11,274 nt of DNA from Rickettsia typhi (GTDB lineage: Bacteria > Pseudomonadota > Alphaproteobacteria > Rickettsiales > UBA1997), in contig CAMDRL010000031.1 of assembly GCA_945906835.1 (NCBI GenBank), positions 1 to 11,274 on the forward strand, in the 5' to 3' direction. The first letter of the stretch is position 1. Every line of letters starts with the position of its first letter. The position numbers and the translations under genes were made by a program. Shown here piece after piece: positions 1 through 6,576 of the stretch. The notes below the pieces were generated by a model. That model made no database searches and was not told where the DNA came from. It saw only the letters and a program-made list of their open reading frames with translations.

Positions 1-909
1 GGCATTATTTCTATCTATGCCACAAAAGCACAACATGAAAATATAATTAAATATTTGGATGATGTTTATAAAATAGCTTCTGATCAAGTTCTAATCGAGG
101 CTAAAGTTGTTGAAGTGACTCTTAACAAAGAATTTAGTGCTGGTATTGATTGGAATTGGGTTGAAGCTGGAAAGTCAGTTGGCACAAATTTTGGAGCACC
201 TTCCGATCCAACAATTACCGCAATTGTGCCTAAAGTAAAATTATTAGGTCTTGGCGGAAATATTAGTGCCACAATAAAAGCTTTAGAAGCATTTGGCACC
301 GCAAGAGCCATCTCCAGTCCAAGAATCAGCGCCATCAATAACCAAAAAGCGGTATTAGATTTTTCAGAGAATTTAATTTACTTCACTATCAGCGCATCTT
401 CTTCAACATCTACAGGAACATCTACCAGCGTAGTTTCAACTATAACTGCAACTAAAAATGAAGTTCCAATTGGCGTTCAACTTGCTATTACTCCATCGAT
501 AAATCTTGAAACAGATGAAGTTACTTTAGATATAAATCCAAAATTATCCGTAAATTCTGGCTCAGTTGCAGTAGATCCATCTGTAAATCCAAGCACAGGC
601 AAATCTTTGGGAAATACAATTCCAATCATCAAAACTCGAGAGTTAAACACTATAGCTAAGGTAAAAAGTGGCAGCGTTTTAGTAGTTGGTGGATTAATGA
701 CCGAAGCCTCCGCAAATAACGACCGCGGAATTCCATTCTTAGGAAGAATTCCAGTTCTTGGCTGGTTGTTCAAACTCTCTTATAAAAAAAGCAATATAAT
801 TGAAACTGTGATATTTGTGAAGGCAACTATTATAAATAATGGATCCCCTCCACCCAAATATGATCGTGAATTTTACGATAAATTCACAACTGACAAAAAA
901 CAATTCTAA
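1..909 (+). CDS. Secretin (MSHA/type IV pilus-type outer-membrane channel), C-terminal part; 5' end outside window
   Basis: The frame is open from the first base to the TAA at 907-909, giving 302 visible residues, so the true start lies upstream. A TTG at base 55 could be read as a start, but the upstream codons continue the domain. Visible residues 1-25 look like the end of a secretin N-domain. From about residue 27 the text reads QVLIEAKVVEVTLN and GIDW, the usual opening of the secretin channel domain. The middle has SSPRISAINNQKAVLDF and VPIGVQLAITPSI. The end carries the secretin signature region, including VVGGLM, RGIPFLGRIPVLGWLF and a final beta strand. Secretins form outer-membrane rings for type II secretion and type IV pili; the pattern is closest to MshL/PilQ relatives. 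A Ser/Thr-rich stretch near residues 132-150 may be an extracellular or gate loop. The following permease gene starts six bases after the stop. The family is secure; which machine it serves is inference. Confidence 0.9.
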   Translation, partial: GIISIYATKAQHENIIKYLDDVYKIASDQVLIEAKVVEVTLNKEFSAGIDWNWVEAGKSVGTNFGAPSDPTITAIVPKVKLLGLGGNISATIKALEAFGTARAISSPRISAINNQKAVLDFSENLIYFTISASSSTSTGTSTSVVSTITATKNEVPIGVQLAITPSINLETDEVTLDINPKLSVNSGSVAVDPSVNPSTGKSLGNTIPIIKTRELNTIAKVKSGSVLVVGGLMTEASANNDRGIPFLGRIPVLGWLFKLSYKKSNIIETVIFVKATIINNGSPPPKYDREFYDKFTTDKKQF

Positions 910-915
910 CTCGAA

Positions 916-1686
916 ATGAAATCAATCTTAAAATATATTCTGCTTAGTGGAACTAGGGACAAGCTTTATCTTGGTCTTTTCATCTCTCTAATAATAGCAT
1001 TCTCTTTATCAATTTTCTTGGGCTCTACCGCCATGGTTGAGCAACAGCAAATGACCACCACCTATATTTCTGGATTAAGTCGTGGAGTTTTGGTAATTGG
1101 TACCATTCTATTTGTTTGTCTTAACATGAATCGCGCTTTTGAAAACAAAGAAGTAGAGTTTATACTCTCAAAAGCAATTTCTCGTGAGCAGTTTATTTTA
1201 AGCTATTTGATTGGTTTCTTTGTTTCAATTCTAATGATTCTTATACCCCTTATTGTAGCAATTTTTTTCGTTACAAAGTCTGACAAATTTGGTCTTTTAA
1301 TGTGGTCTTTAAGTCTATTATCTGAACTTATGATCGTAATTTGTTTTTCACTTTTAGCCTCGCTAATTCTAAAAAATTCCTTCTCTTCCATACTGGCTTC
1401 TTTGGGATTTTATATAATCTCTCGCCTAATGGGAATGTTTGTAATGGCAATAAATCTACCGAAGAGCGTCTCAACCAACATCGAACTTTCAACGCAATCT
1501 TTTTCCACCATTCTCAAGTTTTTATCTGCAATATTTCCGCGCCTTGATTTATTTGGACAAAGCGAGTGGCTCACTTACGGAATTTCTGATTTCTGGAATT
1601 TACAAGTAATTCTGGTGCAATCTTTGATCTATATTCCGCTCATGATTTTCATGGCATTTCACGATTTTAAAAAGAAACAATTTTAA
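916..1686 (+). CDS. ABC-2 type transporter permease
   Basis: 256-residue integral membrane protein with about six hydrophobic segments (near residues 17-37, 52-72, 92-120, 129-150, 157-178 and 232-250). Between the second and third is the cytoplasmic coupling-like stretch ENKEVEFILSKAISREQFIL. This matches the pattern in ABC-2 permeases, where an acidic 'E-E-F-LSK-ISR' segment precedes a membrane helix. No ATPase domain is present, so a separate ABC ATP-binding protein is needed; none is visible here, and it may lie upstream of the window or elsewhere. The ATG follows the secretin stop by six bases with no clear Shine-Dalgarno sequence, so translation is probably coupled to the secretin. The substrate is unknown. 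The link to the secretin suggests export of, or energy for, an envelope structure, but that is inference. Confidence 0.75.
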   Translation: MKSILKYILLSGTRDKLYLGLFISLIIAFSLSIFLGSTAMVEQQQMTTTYISGLSRGVLVIGTILFVCLNMNRAFENKEVEFILSKAISREQFILSYLIGFFVSILMILIPLIVAIFFVTKSDKFGLLMWSLSLLSELMIVICFSLLASLILKNSFSSILASLGFYIISRLMGMFVMAINLPKSVSTNIELSTQSFSTILKFLSAIFPRLDLFGQSEWLTYGISDFWNLQVILVQSLIYIPLMIFMAFHDFKKKQF

Positions 1687-1712
1687 AAACTTTATTAGGC
1701 AATTTTGCCAGC

Positions 1713-2489
1713 GTGTCTTTATTTATGCAAAATTTTCAGCCCAAATTTTTCTACCATCTCTATTCTCATAAAATTTTCTTTTGGCTTTTTATAGCCTTCT
1801 TTTTGCTGCAAATTTTTTTCTGGAAAGAAACTGAAAGCACAAAAGCGCATTTTGATATAGTGCCTCCAGCTCCAAATAAATATGTAATTTCCGCTGTCTC
1901 TCTTGGAGATCAAGAATTTTTATTTCGAGTTCTAGCAGCTCGCTTGCAAAATTCTGGAGACATATTTGCTGGCTTTGTTGCCCTTAGTAAATATGATTAT
2001 AATAGAATTTATCAATGGCTTACAACCCTTGATACTCTTAACAATAAATCAAACTTCACTCCCGCTCTCGCTGCTTATTATTATGGTCAAACACAAAACT
2101 ATGCTGATACAAAATATATTGTGAACTATCTTGACGAGCATTACGAAAGAGATCCTAATAAAAACTGGTGGTGGCTTCTTCAAGCTATTTATTTAGCTAA
2201 AAATAAAATGCAGAATATGGATCGTGCTTTAGATCTAGCATACAAGCTTAGTCAAAATAAAGAGGAAGATGCTCCACTCTGGACCAGACAAATGCCAGCA
2301 TTTCTTCATGAAGAAATGGGCGATGGTTGCATGGCTTTCAAAATTATTGAAAAAATTCTTAAAGAAAGCGAAAGTGGTGTAAAACAAATTAAACCAGAAG
2401 ACATTGATTTCATGCGCCATTTTATCAAAGAGCGTTTAACAAAATTGCAAGAGAGAAAATTTGATCCAAGAAAATGCAAAGAATTGTAA
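1713..2489 (+). CDS. Membrane-anchored helical-repeat (TPR-like) protein, function unknown
   Basis: 258 residues from a GTG start; an ATG four codons later (1725) is an equally possible start, giving 254 residues. Neither has a convincing ribosome site; AGG at 1697-1699 is about 13 bases before the GTG and lies in a small palindrome (1698-1709). One hydrophobic segment, residues 20-37 (IFFWLFIAFFLLQIFFW), should anchor it in the inner membrane with the rest in the periplasm. The remainder is helical, rich in Tyr, Trp and Leu, with TPR-like spacing (for example NKNWWWLLQAIYLAKNK followed by ALDLAYKLS). Strong blocks such as LGDQEFLFRVLAARLQN and YDYNRIYQW look like conserved family positions. 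I recognise no named family. It sits 26-38 bases after the permease on the same strand, so it probably belongs to the same operon. A scaffold or assembly role for that envelope system is inference. Confidence 0.7.
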   Translation: MSLFMQNFQPKFFYHLYSHKIFFWLFIAFFLLQIFFWKETESTKAHFDIVPPAPNKYVISAVSLGDQEFLFRVLAARLQNSGDIFAGFVALSKYDYNRIYQWLTTLDTLNNKSNFTPALAAYYYGQTQNYADTKYIVNYLDEHYERDPNKNWWWLLQAIYLAKNKMQNMDRALDLAYKLSQNKEEDAPLWTRQMPAFLHEEMGDGCMAFKIIEKILKESESGVKQIKPEDIDFMRHFIKERLTKLQERKFDPRKCKEL

Positions 2490-2529
2490 AAGAGTGTCTA
2501 CCCTCATTTTTATTCCCGTATTTCGTAAT

Positions 2530-2619
2530 ATTTTGGCTTATTTTTTGGTAAAATTTTTCAAAATATATCCAGATATTTATCAAAATTTTACCAAAAAAGC
2601 GCTCAAAATATGCCAAAAT
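2530..2619. repeat. Large nested inverted repeat upstream of and into the nadC start
   Basis: A perfect 17-base inverted repeat has arms at 2541-2557 and 2582-2598 and a 24-base loop. The loop holds another small A+T-rich palindrome. An outer 8-base pair of arms, ATTTTGGC at 2530-2537 and GCCAAAAT at 2612-2619, encloses it and covers the nadC ATG at 2610. The inner stem begins with six T and ends with six A, the reverse of a normal intrinsic terminator, so an RNA fold controlling nadC translation or a protein-binding site is more likely than simple termination. Confidence 0.6.
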
Positions 2620-3506
2620 CTGAAAATAAAAAAGATGGTAGAAAGGACCTAGCTAAAAAATTATTTCTCCAAGAGTTACATAAAATCTGCAAAACAGGGC
2701 TTATAGAAGATGATTCTCACAATGATATTACCTCTGATTTAACTATAAAAAATAACTCTGAAATTTCTTTTAAAATAACTGCCCGTGAAGAACTTATTTT
2801 ATGCGGAGTTGATGTAATTAATTTTTGTTTTGATGAATTAATTAAATTTCCCAAATTTAAAAAATCTTCTTTAACTTTGCAAATTAATGCTAAAAATGGT
2901 GATTTTATAAAGCCTCAAGGTCTTATTGCTCAAGGCTTTGGAAATGCTAAATTAATTTTTGCAGCTGAGAGAATTATTTTAAATTTACTACAACATTTAA
3001 GTGGCATTTCCACTTTAACTAATGAATTTGTTAAAACTCTTAACAATAAAAAAATTAAAATTCTTGATACTAGAAAAACTTTTCCAGGCGCTCGCGCCAT
3101 ACAAAAATACGCTGTAACAACCGGTGGAGGAAGTAATCATCGTTTTAATTTATCTGACGCAATTTTAATTAAAGATAATCACATAGCCGCTGCAGGAAGC
3201 GTTACAAAAGCTCTTGAATTAGCAAAAAAATTTAAGAAATTAAAGATAGAAATTGAATGTGATAATTTAAAACAGGTCTCAGAAGCTGTAAAACAAAAGC
3301 CTCATATTATTATGTTAGATAATATGAAAATTTCTGATATTCAAAAAGCCATCAAATTAATAAATAAAAAATCTCAAATAGAAATTTCTGGGGGAATAAC
3401 TTTAGAATCTATTAAAAAATTTTCTAAACTTGATGTTGACTTTATTTCAATTGGAGCTCTTACTCATTCTGTGAAAGCTGTTGATATTGGCTTAGATGTT
3501 GAATAA
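2610..3506 (+). CDS. nadC: Nicotinate-nucleotide pyrophosphorylase (quinolinate phosphoribosyltransferase)
   Basis: 298 residues, close to the usual family length. NadC converts quinolinate and PRPP to nicotinate mononucleotide, CO2 and pyrophosphate in de novo NAD synthesis in the cytoplasm. Visible family motifs are DTRKT at 153-157 followed by PGARAIQKYAV, GGGSNHR at 172-178, IKDNH at 187-191, EIECDN near 214-219, MLDNM at 235-239, EISGGI at 258-263 and ISIGALTHS near 279-287. These include the expected Arg, Lys and His residues for the phosphates and quinolinate. The lysine-rich first 12 residues look like a poorly conserved extension. The ATG at 2610 is the only early ATG in frame, and no Shine-Dalgarno sequence precedes it. 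The start lies inside a large inverted repeat, which may control it. nadA and nadB are not in the window. Confidence 0.95.
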   Translation: MPKSENKKDGRKDLAKKLFLQELHKICKTGLIEDDSHNDITSDLTIKNNSEISFKITAREELILCGVDVINFCFDELIKFPKFKKSSLTLQINAKNGDFIKPQGLIAQGFGNAKLIFAAERIILNLLQHLSGISTLTNEFVKTLNNKKIKILDTRKTFPGARAIQKYAVTTGGGSNHRFNLSDAILIKDNHIAAAGSVTKALELAKKFKKLKIEIECDNLKQVSEAVKQKPHIIMLDNMKISDIQKAIKLINKKSQIEISGGITLESIKKFSKLDVDFISIGALTHSVKAVDIGLDVE

Positions 3507-3516
3507 TAATTTTTAT

Positions 3517-3597
3517 TCTTATCATTCCCACTTGGGCGAGAATCAATTTTTTAGGTAGAGTAAGCACTGGATTGACGACTGCGCGGGAATGATAAGA
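3517..3597. repeat. REP-like palindromic element between nadC and the nucleotidyltransferase gene
   Basis: Perfect 13-base arms at 3517-3529 and 3585-3597 (core CATTCCC / GGGAATG) enclose about 55 bases. Near the left arm is a second small palindrome, CCCACTTGGG. The interior CACTGGATTGACGACTGCGCG is richer in G+C than the flanking genes. The 'cattccc...gggaatg' form resembles the dispersed intergenic hairpins found in many proteobacteria. On the transcript of nadC it would form a long stem and could protect or end the message. Copy number in the genome cannot be seen from here. Confidence 0.6.
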
Positions 3598-3617
3598 TAT
3601 TAATATTTTACTAAAAA

Positions 3618-4367
3618 ATGACTAAAAACATCTCTCAGGCTTTTATTTTCGCAGCTGGTCGTGGTGAACGCATGAGACCAATCACAGATACAATTCCAAA
3701 ACCTTTAGTTAAAATAAAGAACAAATCAATCATCGATTATACAATTGAAAAATTGAATAAAATTTCTGATATTAAAAAAATAATCATTAACGGATTTTAC
3801 TTAAAAGATCAGATCGAAGCCCACATAAAAAATCTAAATAATTCAAAAATTATTTTCTCAAAAGAAATAGAAAAAATTGAAACTGGCGGCGGATTAATTT
3901 TTGCTTCAAATGAAATAAATTTTAATGAACCTATTTTAACAATTAATGGCGATGTTTTATGGAAAGATTCTTTAGGAATTTCTGATATTAAAAATCTTGT
4001 AAACACTTGGAAAGAATGCGATTGCGATATTTTATTAGGTCTTAAAAAAAAGGAAGAATTTTTAGGATATGATGGAAATATTCACGGTGGTGGAGATTTT
4101 AATTTTGACCAAAAAACTAGAAATTTAAAAAGATTTCATGAACAAGAAATGAGCCATGTTTTTGTTGGATTACAAATTATTAATCCAAAAATTTTACAGC
4201 AAAATTTTGTAAAAAATTTAGGAAAATGTTTTTCAATGTCAGAATTTTACAAAGCCGCAACACAAGAAAATGGTGATGTAACAAAAATTAAAGGAGTTGA
4301 ACTTTCTGGAAAATATTTCCACATCGGAACTGTTGATGCGATAAAAATGACTGAAGAAAATTTGTAA
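3618..4367 (+). CDS. Sugar-1-phosphate nucleotidyltransferase, MurU-like
   Basis: 249 residues, full length for the short MurU/GlmU-N-like class. The N-terminus has the nucleotide-binding signature AAGRGERMRPIT (12-23) and PKPLVKI (27-33) with the active-site Lys. ETGGGL at 88-93 and NGDVLW at 110-115 provide the base-binding loop and the metal-binding Asp. VFVGLQI (181-187) and FHIGTVDAI (234-242) match the end of the family. MurU charges MurNAc-1-phosphate to UDP-MurNAc in cell-wall recycling and in alphaproteobacteria often sits next to the kinase amgK. No amgK is visible here, so mannose-1-phosphate or another sugar substrate cannot be excluded. The gene is alone on the + strand after a REP-like hairpin, and its stop is only five bases from the stop of the convergent toxin gene. 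No Shine-Dalgarno sequence is visible. Confidence 0.8.
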   Translation: MTKNISQAFIFAAGRGERMRPITDTIPKPLVKIKNKSIIDYTIEKLNKISDIKKIIINGFYLKDQIEAHIKNLNNSKIIFSKEIEKIETGGGLIFASNEINFNEPILTINGDVLWKDSLGISDIKNLVNTWKECDCDILLGLKKKEEFLGYDGNIHGGGDFNFDQKTRNLKRFHEQEMSHVFVGLQIINPKILQQNFVKNLGKCFSMSEFYKAATQENGDVTKIKGVELSGKYFHIGTVDAIKMTEENL

Positions 4368-4372
4368 AATTT

Positions 4373-4645
4373 TTATTTATTAAAAAGCTCTGAATGTGAT
4401 CCATTTCTATAAAGAACTAATTCATCATCTTGAATTTCATAAATCAAAAGCCAGTCCGGCGCAATATGACATTCTCTCTTATTTTTATAATTTCCCGATA
4501 AAAGATGATCTCTATATTTTTTCTCCAAAAAATCTGGAATAGAAAGTTTAATTATCACTTCTTTTATTAATTCAAGGTTTTTTCCTTGCTTTAATATCTT
4601 CTTAAAATCTTTTTTAAAAGATGATGTCTGAACTATTGTAAGCAT
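4373..4645 (-). CDS. Type II toxin, YafQ family mRNA interferase
   Basis: 90 residues, typical for RelE-superfamily toxins. The C-terminal half follows the YafQ pattern closely: KYRDHLLSGNY, RECHIAPDWLLIY and NGSHSELF. His47, His60, Asp64, Trp65, His84 and Phe88 fall at a constant offset of three from the E. coli YafQ residues reported as important for RNA cleavage (His50, His63, Asp67, Trp68, His87, Phe91). The active site therefore appears intact. YafQ toxins cleave mRNA on the ribosome and are silenced by a partner antitoxin. The likely antitoxin gene lies four bases upstream in the same direction, the usual antitoxin-first order. I avoid the name yafQ because the antitoxin is not clearly DinJ. 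Confidence 0.9.
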   Translation of the reverse strand: MLTIVQTSSFKKDFKKILKQGKNLELIKEVIIKLSIPDFLEKKYRDHLLSGNYKNKRECHIAPDWLLIYEIQDDELVLYRNGSHSELFNK

Positions 4646-4649
4646 CTTT

Positions 4650-4880
4650 TTAGCTATTTAAGTCTTTCCAAAAATCATCAAAATTATCATGTTTTTTTAG
4701 CCCAATTTTATTTTGATAATCACTAAATGCCCTGATAGTTTCTTCATTTAGCTCTAAACCAATTGTTCTATCAATTATTAAGTCTTTTACCGTCATATTA
4801 TTTAAAGCAGCTAAAACTTTTAATTTCTTTTTTTGATCTTCTGAAAGTTCAATTGTTACTCTTATTGAGTGATTTTTCAT
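4650..4880 (-). CDS. Ribbon-helix-helix antitoxin, partner of the YafQ-type toxin
   Basis: 76 residues. Residues 4-11 (HSIRVTIEL) look like the DNA-binding beta ribbon. Two helices follow (about 13-26, QKKKLKVLAALNNM, and 29-41, TVKDLIIDRTIGL), the ribbon-helix-helix layout. The acidic, aromatic C-terminus (NFDDFWKDLN) resembles the tail that wraps and blocks RelE-type toxins. It precedes the toxin by four bases, so they form one operon. Antitoxins of this class bind their own promoter. A perfect small palindrome next to a TATAAT -10 element lies 60-73 bases upstream and is a plausible operator. The upstream bases show no strong Shine-Dalgarno sequence. Exact subfamily (RelB/DinJ versus another RHH antitoxin) is uncertain. 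Confidence 0.82.
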   Translation of the reverse strand: MKNHSIRVTIELSEDQKKKLKVLAALNNMTVKDLIIDRTIGLELNEETIRAFSDYQNKIGLKKHDNFDDFWKDLNS

Positions 4881-4930
4881 ATATTTAATTACTTAATTAA
4901 CGCATTAACACTTCTTCATTTCATCATCGT

Positions 4931-4959
4931 ATTATAGACGCCTTATTTTAAGGTAACTA
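4931..4959 (-). promoter_or_regulatory. Predicted toxin-antitoxin promoter with operator-like palindrome
   Basis: On the - strand, a perfect TATAAT lies at 4936-4931. Immediately upstream, in the spacer, is the palindrome CCTTA-TTT-TAAGG (4941-4953). The -35 candidate 17 bases up is weak (TAGTTA, 4959-4954). A palindrome covering the spacer is where an autoregulating antitoxin would bind. This is inference from position; no binding evidence is available. Confidence 0.4.
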
Positions 4960-4979
4960 ATAATTTAGTACTATTATTA

Positions 4980-5010
4980 AAATTGTCAATAGTATAAATT
5001 ATGACAATTT
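4980..5010 (-). terminator. Hairpin at the hemE 3' end, weak terminator candidate
   Basis: Perfect 9-base arms AAATTGTCA (4980-4988) and TGACAATTT (5002-5010) span the hemE stop codon (4999-5001). Read on the - strand the stem is followed by TAATAATAG rather than a run of T, so termination would be weak. It separates hemE from the toxin-antitoxin operon. Confidence 0.35.
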
Positions 5011-6042
5011 GTAATTTTTTACCAACCCAACCACCAATTCCAAATTTTCAATTGGTGTTTCTGGTAAAATTCCATGACCTAAATTGAAAATAAAATTTTC
5101 ACCTTCAAAAGTTTCTAAAATTTTTAAAACTTCTTTCTCGATTTCATTTTTAATTCCAAAAGCTAAAAGATAATTATCTAAATTTCCTTGAATCACTGCA
5201 CCTAAATTTTTCTGTAAATTTTCTTTCGCCCATTCTTTTGGACAATTTTGATCAATTGCAAGTCCATTAGGTGACACTTGGCGCATAAAACTTTCATATA
5301 ATACTCCACTACCCTTTGGAAAACAAATAACTGGAATTTCAGGATTCTTATCACGAATTGCTGCAACAATTTTTTTATTAGGATTAATCACCCATTTTTG
5401 ATATTGTGATTCAGGTAAAACTCCTGCCCAAGAATCAAACAATTTTATAACATCAGCACCTGCTTTTATTTGAGCTAAGGTATAAGTGATTATACTTTGG
5501 GTTAAAATTTCAATTAATTCACTAAAAAATTTATCATCACGAATTGCCAATTCTTTAACAACATCAAAATTTTTAGATCCACCACCTTCACAAATATAAG
5601 TTGCTAAAGTCCAAGGAGATCCTGAAAATCCTATCAAAGATTTATCTGGTGATAATTTTGATTTAGTGAGTTCTAAAGTTTCAAAAACAGGGTTAAGATA
5701 ATTTTCGATATTATTGATTTTTAACTTACTTAAATCGAAACCACTTTTTACAGCTTCTAATTTTGGTCCTTCATTTTTTACAAATTCAACTTTAATTCCT
5801 AAAGCATCTGGAATTACTAAAATATCTGAAAATATAATTGCGGCATCAAAATCAAATCTTGTAATTGGTTGTAAAGTAACTTCTGAAGCTAATTTTGGAT
5901 TATAGCAAAGGTCTAAGAAATTTTTTACATTTGATCTAATTTCACGATATTCTGGTAAATATCTTCCCGCTTGTCTCATAATCCAAATTGGAGGATTTGT
6001 AAATTTTTCTTTTTTGAGAAGGGTATTATTTAATTTTTTCAT
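4999..6042 (-). CDS. hemE: Uroporphyrinogen decarboxylase
   Basis: 347 residues, the normal family length. HemE removes four acetate carboxyl groups from uroporphyrinogen III to give coproporphyrinogen III in haem synthesis. It has the first signature PPIWIMRQAGRYLPEYRE (17-34, with the two conserved Arg), FSDIL with the catalytic Asp at 73, the second signature GFSGSPWTLATYICEG (138-152 region), KLFDSWAG, QGNLDN and NLGHGILPETP near the end. It therefore looks fully active. Its start is at the edge of the A+T-rich gap I interpret as oriC. hemE is next to the replication origin in Caulobacter and Rickettsia, which supports that reading. Only hemE of the haem pathway is in the window. Confidence 0.97.
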   Translation of the reverse strand: MKKLNNTLLKKEKFTNPPIWIMRQAGRYLPEYREIRSNVKNFLDLCYNPKLASEVTLQPITRFDFDAAIIFSDILVIPDALGIKVEFVKNEGPKLEAVKSGFDLSKLKINNIENYLNPVFETLELTKSKLSPDKSLIGFSGSPWTLATYICEGGGSKNFDVVKELAIRDDKFFSELIEILTQSIITYTLAQIKAGADVIKLFDSWAGVLPESQYQKWVINPNKKIVAAIRDKNPEIPVICFPKGSGVLYESFMRQVSPNGLAIDQNCPKEWAKENLQKNLGAVIQGNLDNYLLAFGIKNEIEKEVLKILETFEGENFIFNLGHGILPETPIENLELVVGLVKNYKLS

Positions 6043-6303
6043 TTAATTATATTAATACTAATAGTGTTGTGAATTGGTTAATTAGAATTTATTAACAATT
6101 TTATTAACAATTTAAAATTCTTAAAATACTTGTAAATAAAGGATTTATAAAGGTTATTAATAGATAAAAAATCTTTTTATAATTTTATTAACAGTTAAGA
6201 AATATGTTGAGAACTTGTTAATTAATTTGATAAGTTTTTATAAAAAAATTGAACAGTTAATAAAAAGTAAGTTATTAACAATTTATCAACAGAGTTATTA
6301 ACA
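6043..6303. other. oriC: Candidate chromosomal replication origin (oriC) between hemE and bolA
   Basis: This 261-base non-coding gap is extremely A+T-rich and holds repeated 9-mers close to the DnaA box TTATCCACA. TTATTAACA occurs at 6089-6097, 6101-6109, 6185-6193, 6272-6280 and 6295-6303, and TTATCAACA at 6283-6291. Inverted relatives are TGTTGAGAA (6205-6213) and TGTTAATTA (6216-6224). Near matches are TTATTAATA at 6154-6162 and AGTTAATAA at 6255-6263. Starts within clusters are 11-12 bases apart, about one helical turn. The stretch 6110-6184 is nearly all A/T and could be the unwinding element. The hemE neighbour matches the known Caulobacter and Rickettsia origin position. No CtrA sites (TTAA-N7-TTAA) were found. 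dnaA is not in the window. Confidence 0.7.
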
Positions 6304-6555
6304 ATGAAAGAAAGAATAATAGAAAAGCTTAAAAAAAATCTTCAGCCTAATTTTTTAGAGGTAAAAAATAATTCTTACCTTCATAAAGGGCATTCTGGAG
6401 ATAATGGAACTAATGAAACGCATTTTGCAATTGAGATTGCGGCGGAGAAATTTGTGGGGTTGAATAAGGTTTCGGCGCATCGCAGAGTTAATCAGTTATT
6501 AAAAGATGAATTTAATAATGGGATGCATGCTCTGGAAATAAAGATTGTGAAGTAA
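6304..6555 (+). CDS. BolA family protein
   Basis: 83 residues, typical of the short BolA class. The fold signature is in the second half: FVGLNKVSAHRRVNQLLKDEF (50-70) gives the helix-turn-helix-like part, and MHALEIKIV (74-82) carries the conserved His75. BolA proteins bind monothiol glutaredoxins through a shared Fe-S cluster and act in iron and Fe-S handling; some bind DNA. There is no Cys, and His27, His30 and His40 are possible ligands in the variable loop. The ATG directly follows the last DnaA-box-like 9-mer, with no Shine-Dalgarno sequence, so its promoter must lie within the origin-like region. It ends before a long hairpin and is convergent with clpX. Confidence 0.9.
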   Translation: MKERIIEKLKKNLQPNFLEVKNNSYLHKGHSGDNGTNETHFAIEIAAEKFVGLNKVSAHRRVNQLLKDEFNNGMHALEIKIVK

Positions 6556-6576
6556 CTTTTTGTTTGAGGATTTAGT

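Noticed and set aside
2541..2598. Inverted repeat before nadC as an intrinsic terminator
   Set aside because: The stem starts with T and ends with A on the + strand, and no T run follows the right arm, so it does not fit.
2461..2652. Open frame of 63 codons between the helical-repeat gene and nadC
   Set aside because: It overlaps both genes, has no domain and is explained by the inverted repeat and A+T-rich sequence.
6046..6073. Sigma-70-like promoter on the - strand before hemE (TTCACA, 16 bases, TATAAT)
   Set aside because: The -10 box is only three bases from the hemE ATG, so transcription would begin inside the gene, and no alternative start exists. Such matches are expected by chance in this A+T-rich gap.
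6043..6303. CtrA-binding sites (TTAA-N7-TTAA) in the origin-like region
   Set aside because: TTAA pairs occur, but the spacings seen were 3, 5, 8 or 10, not 7.
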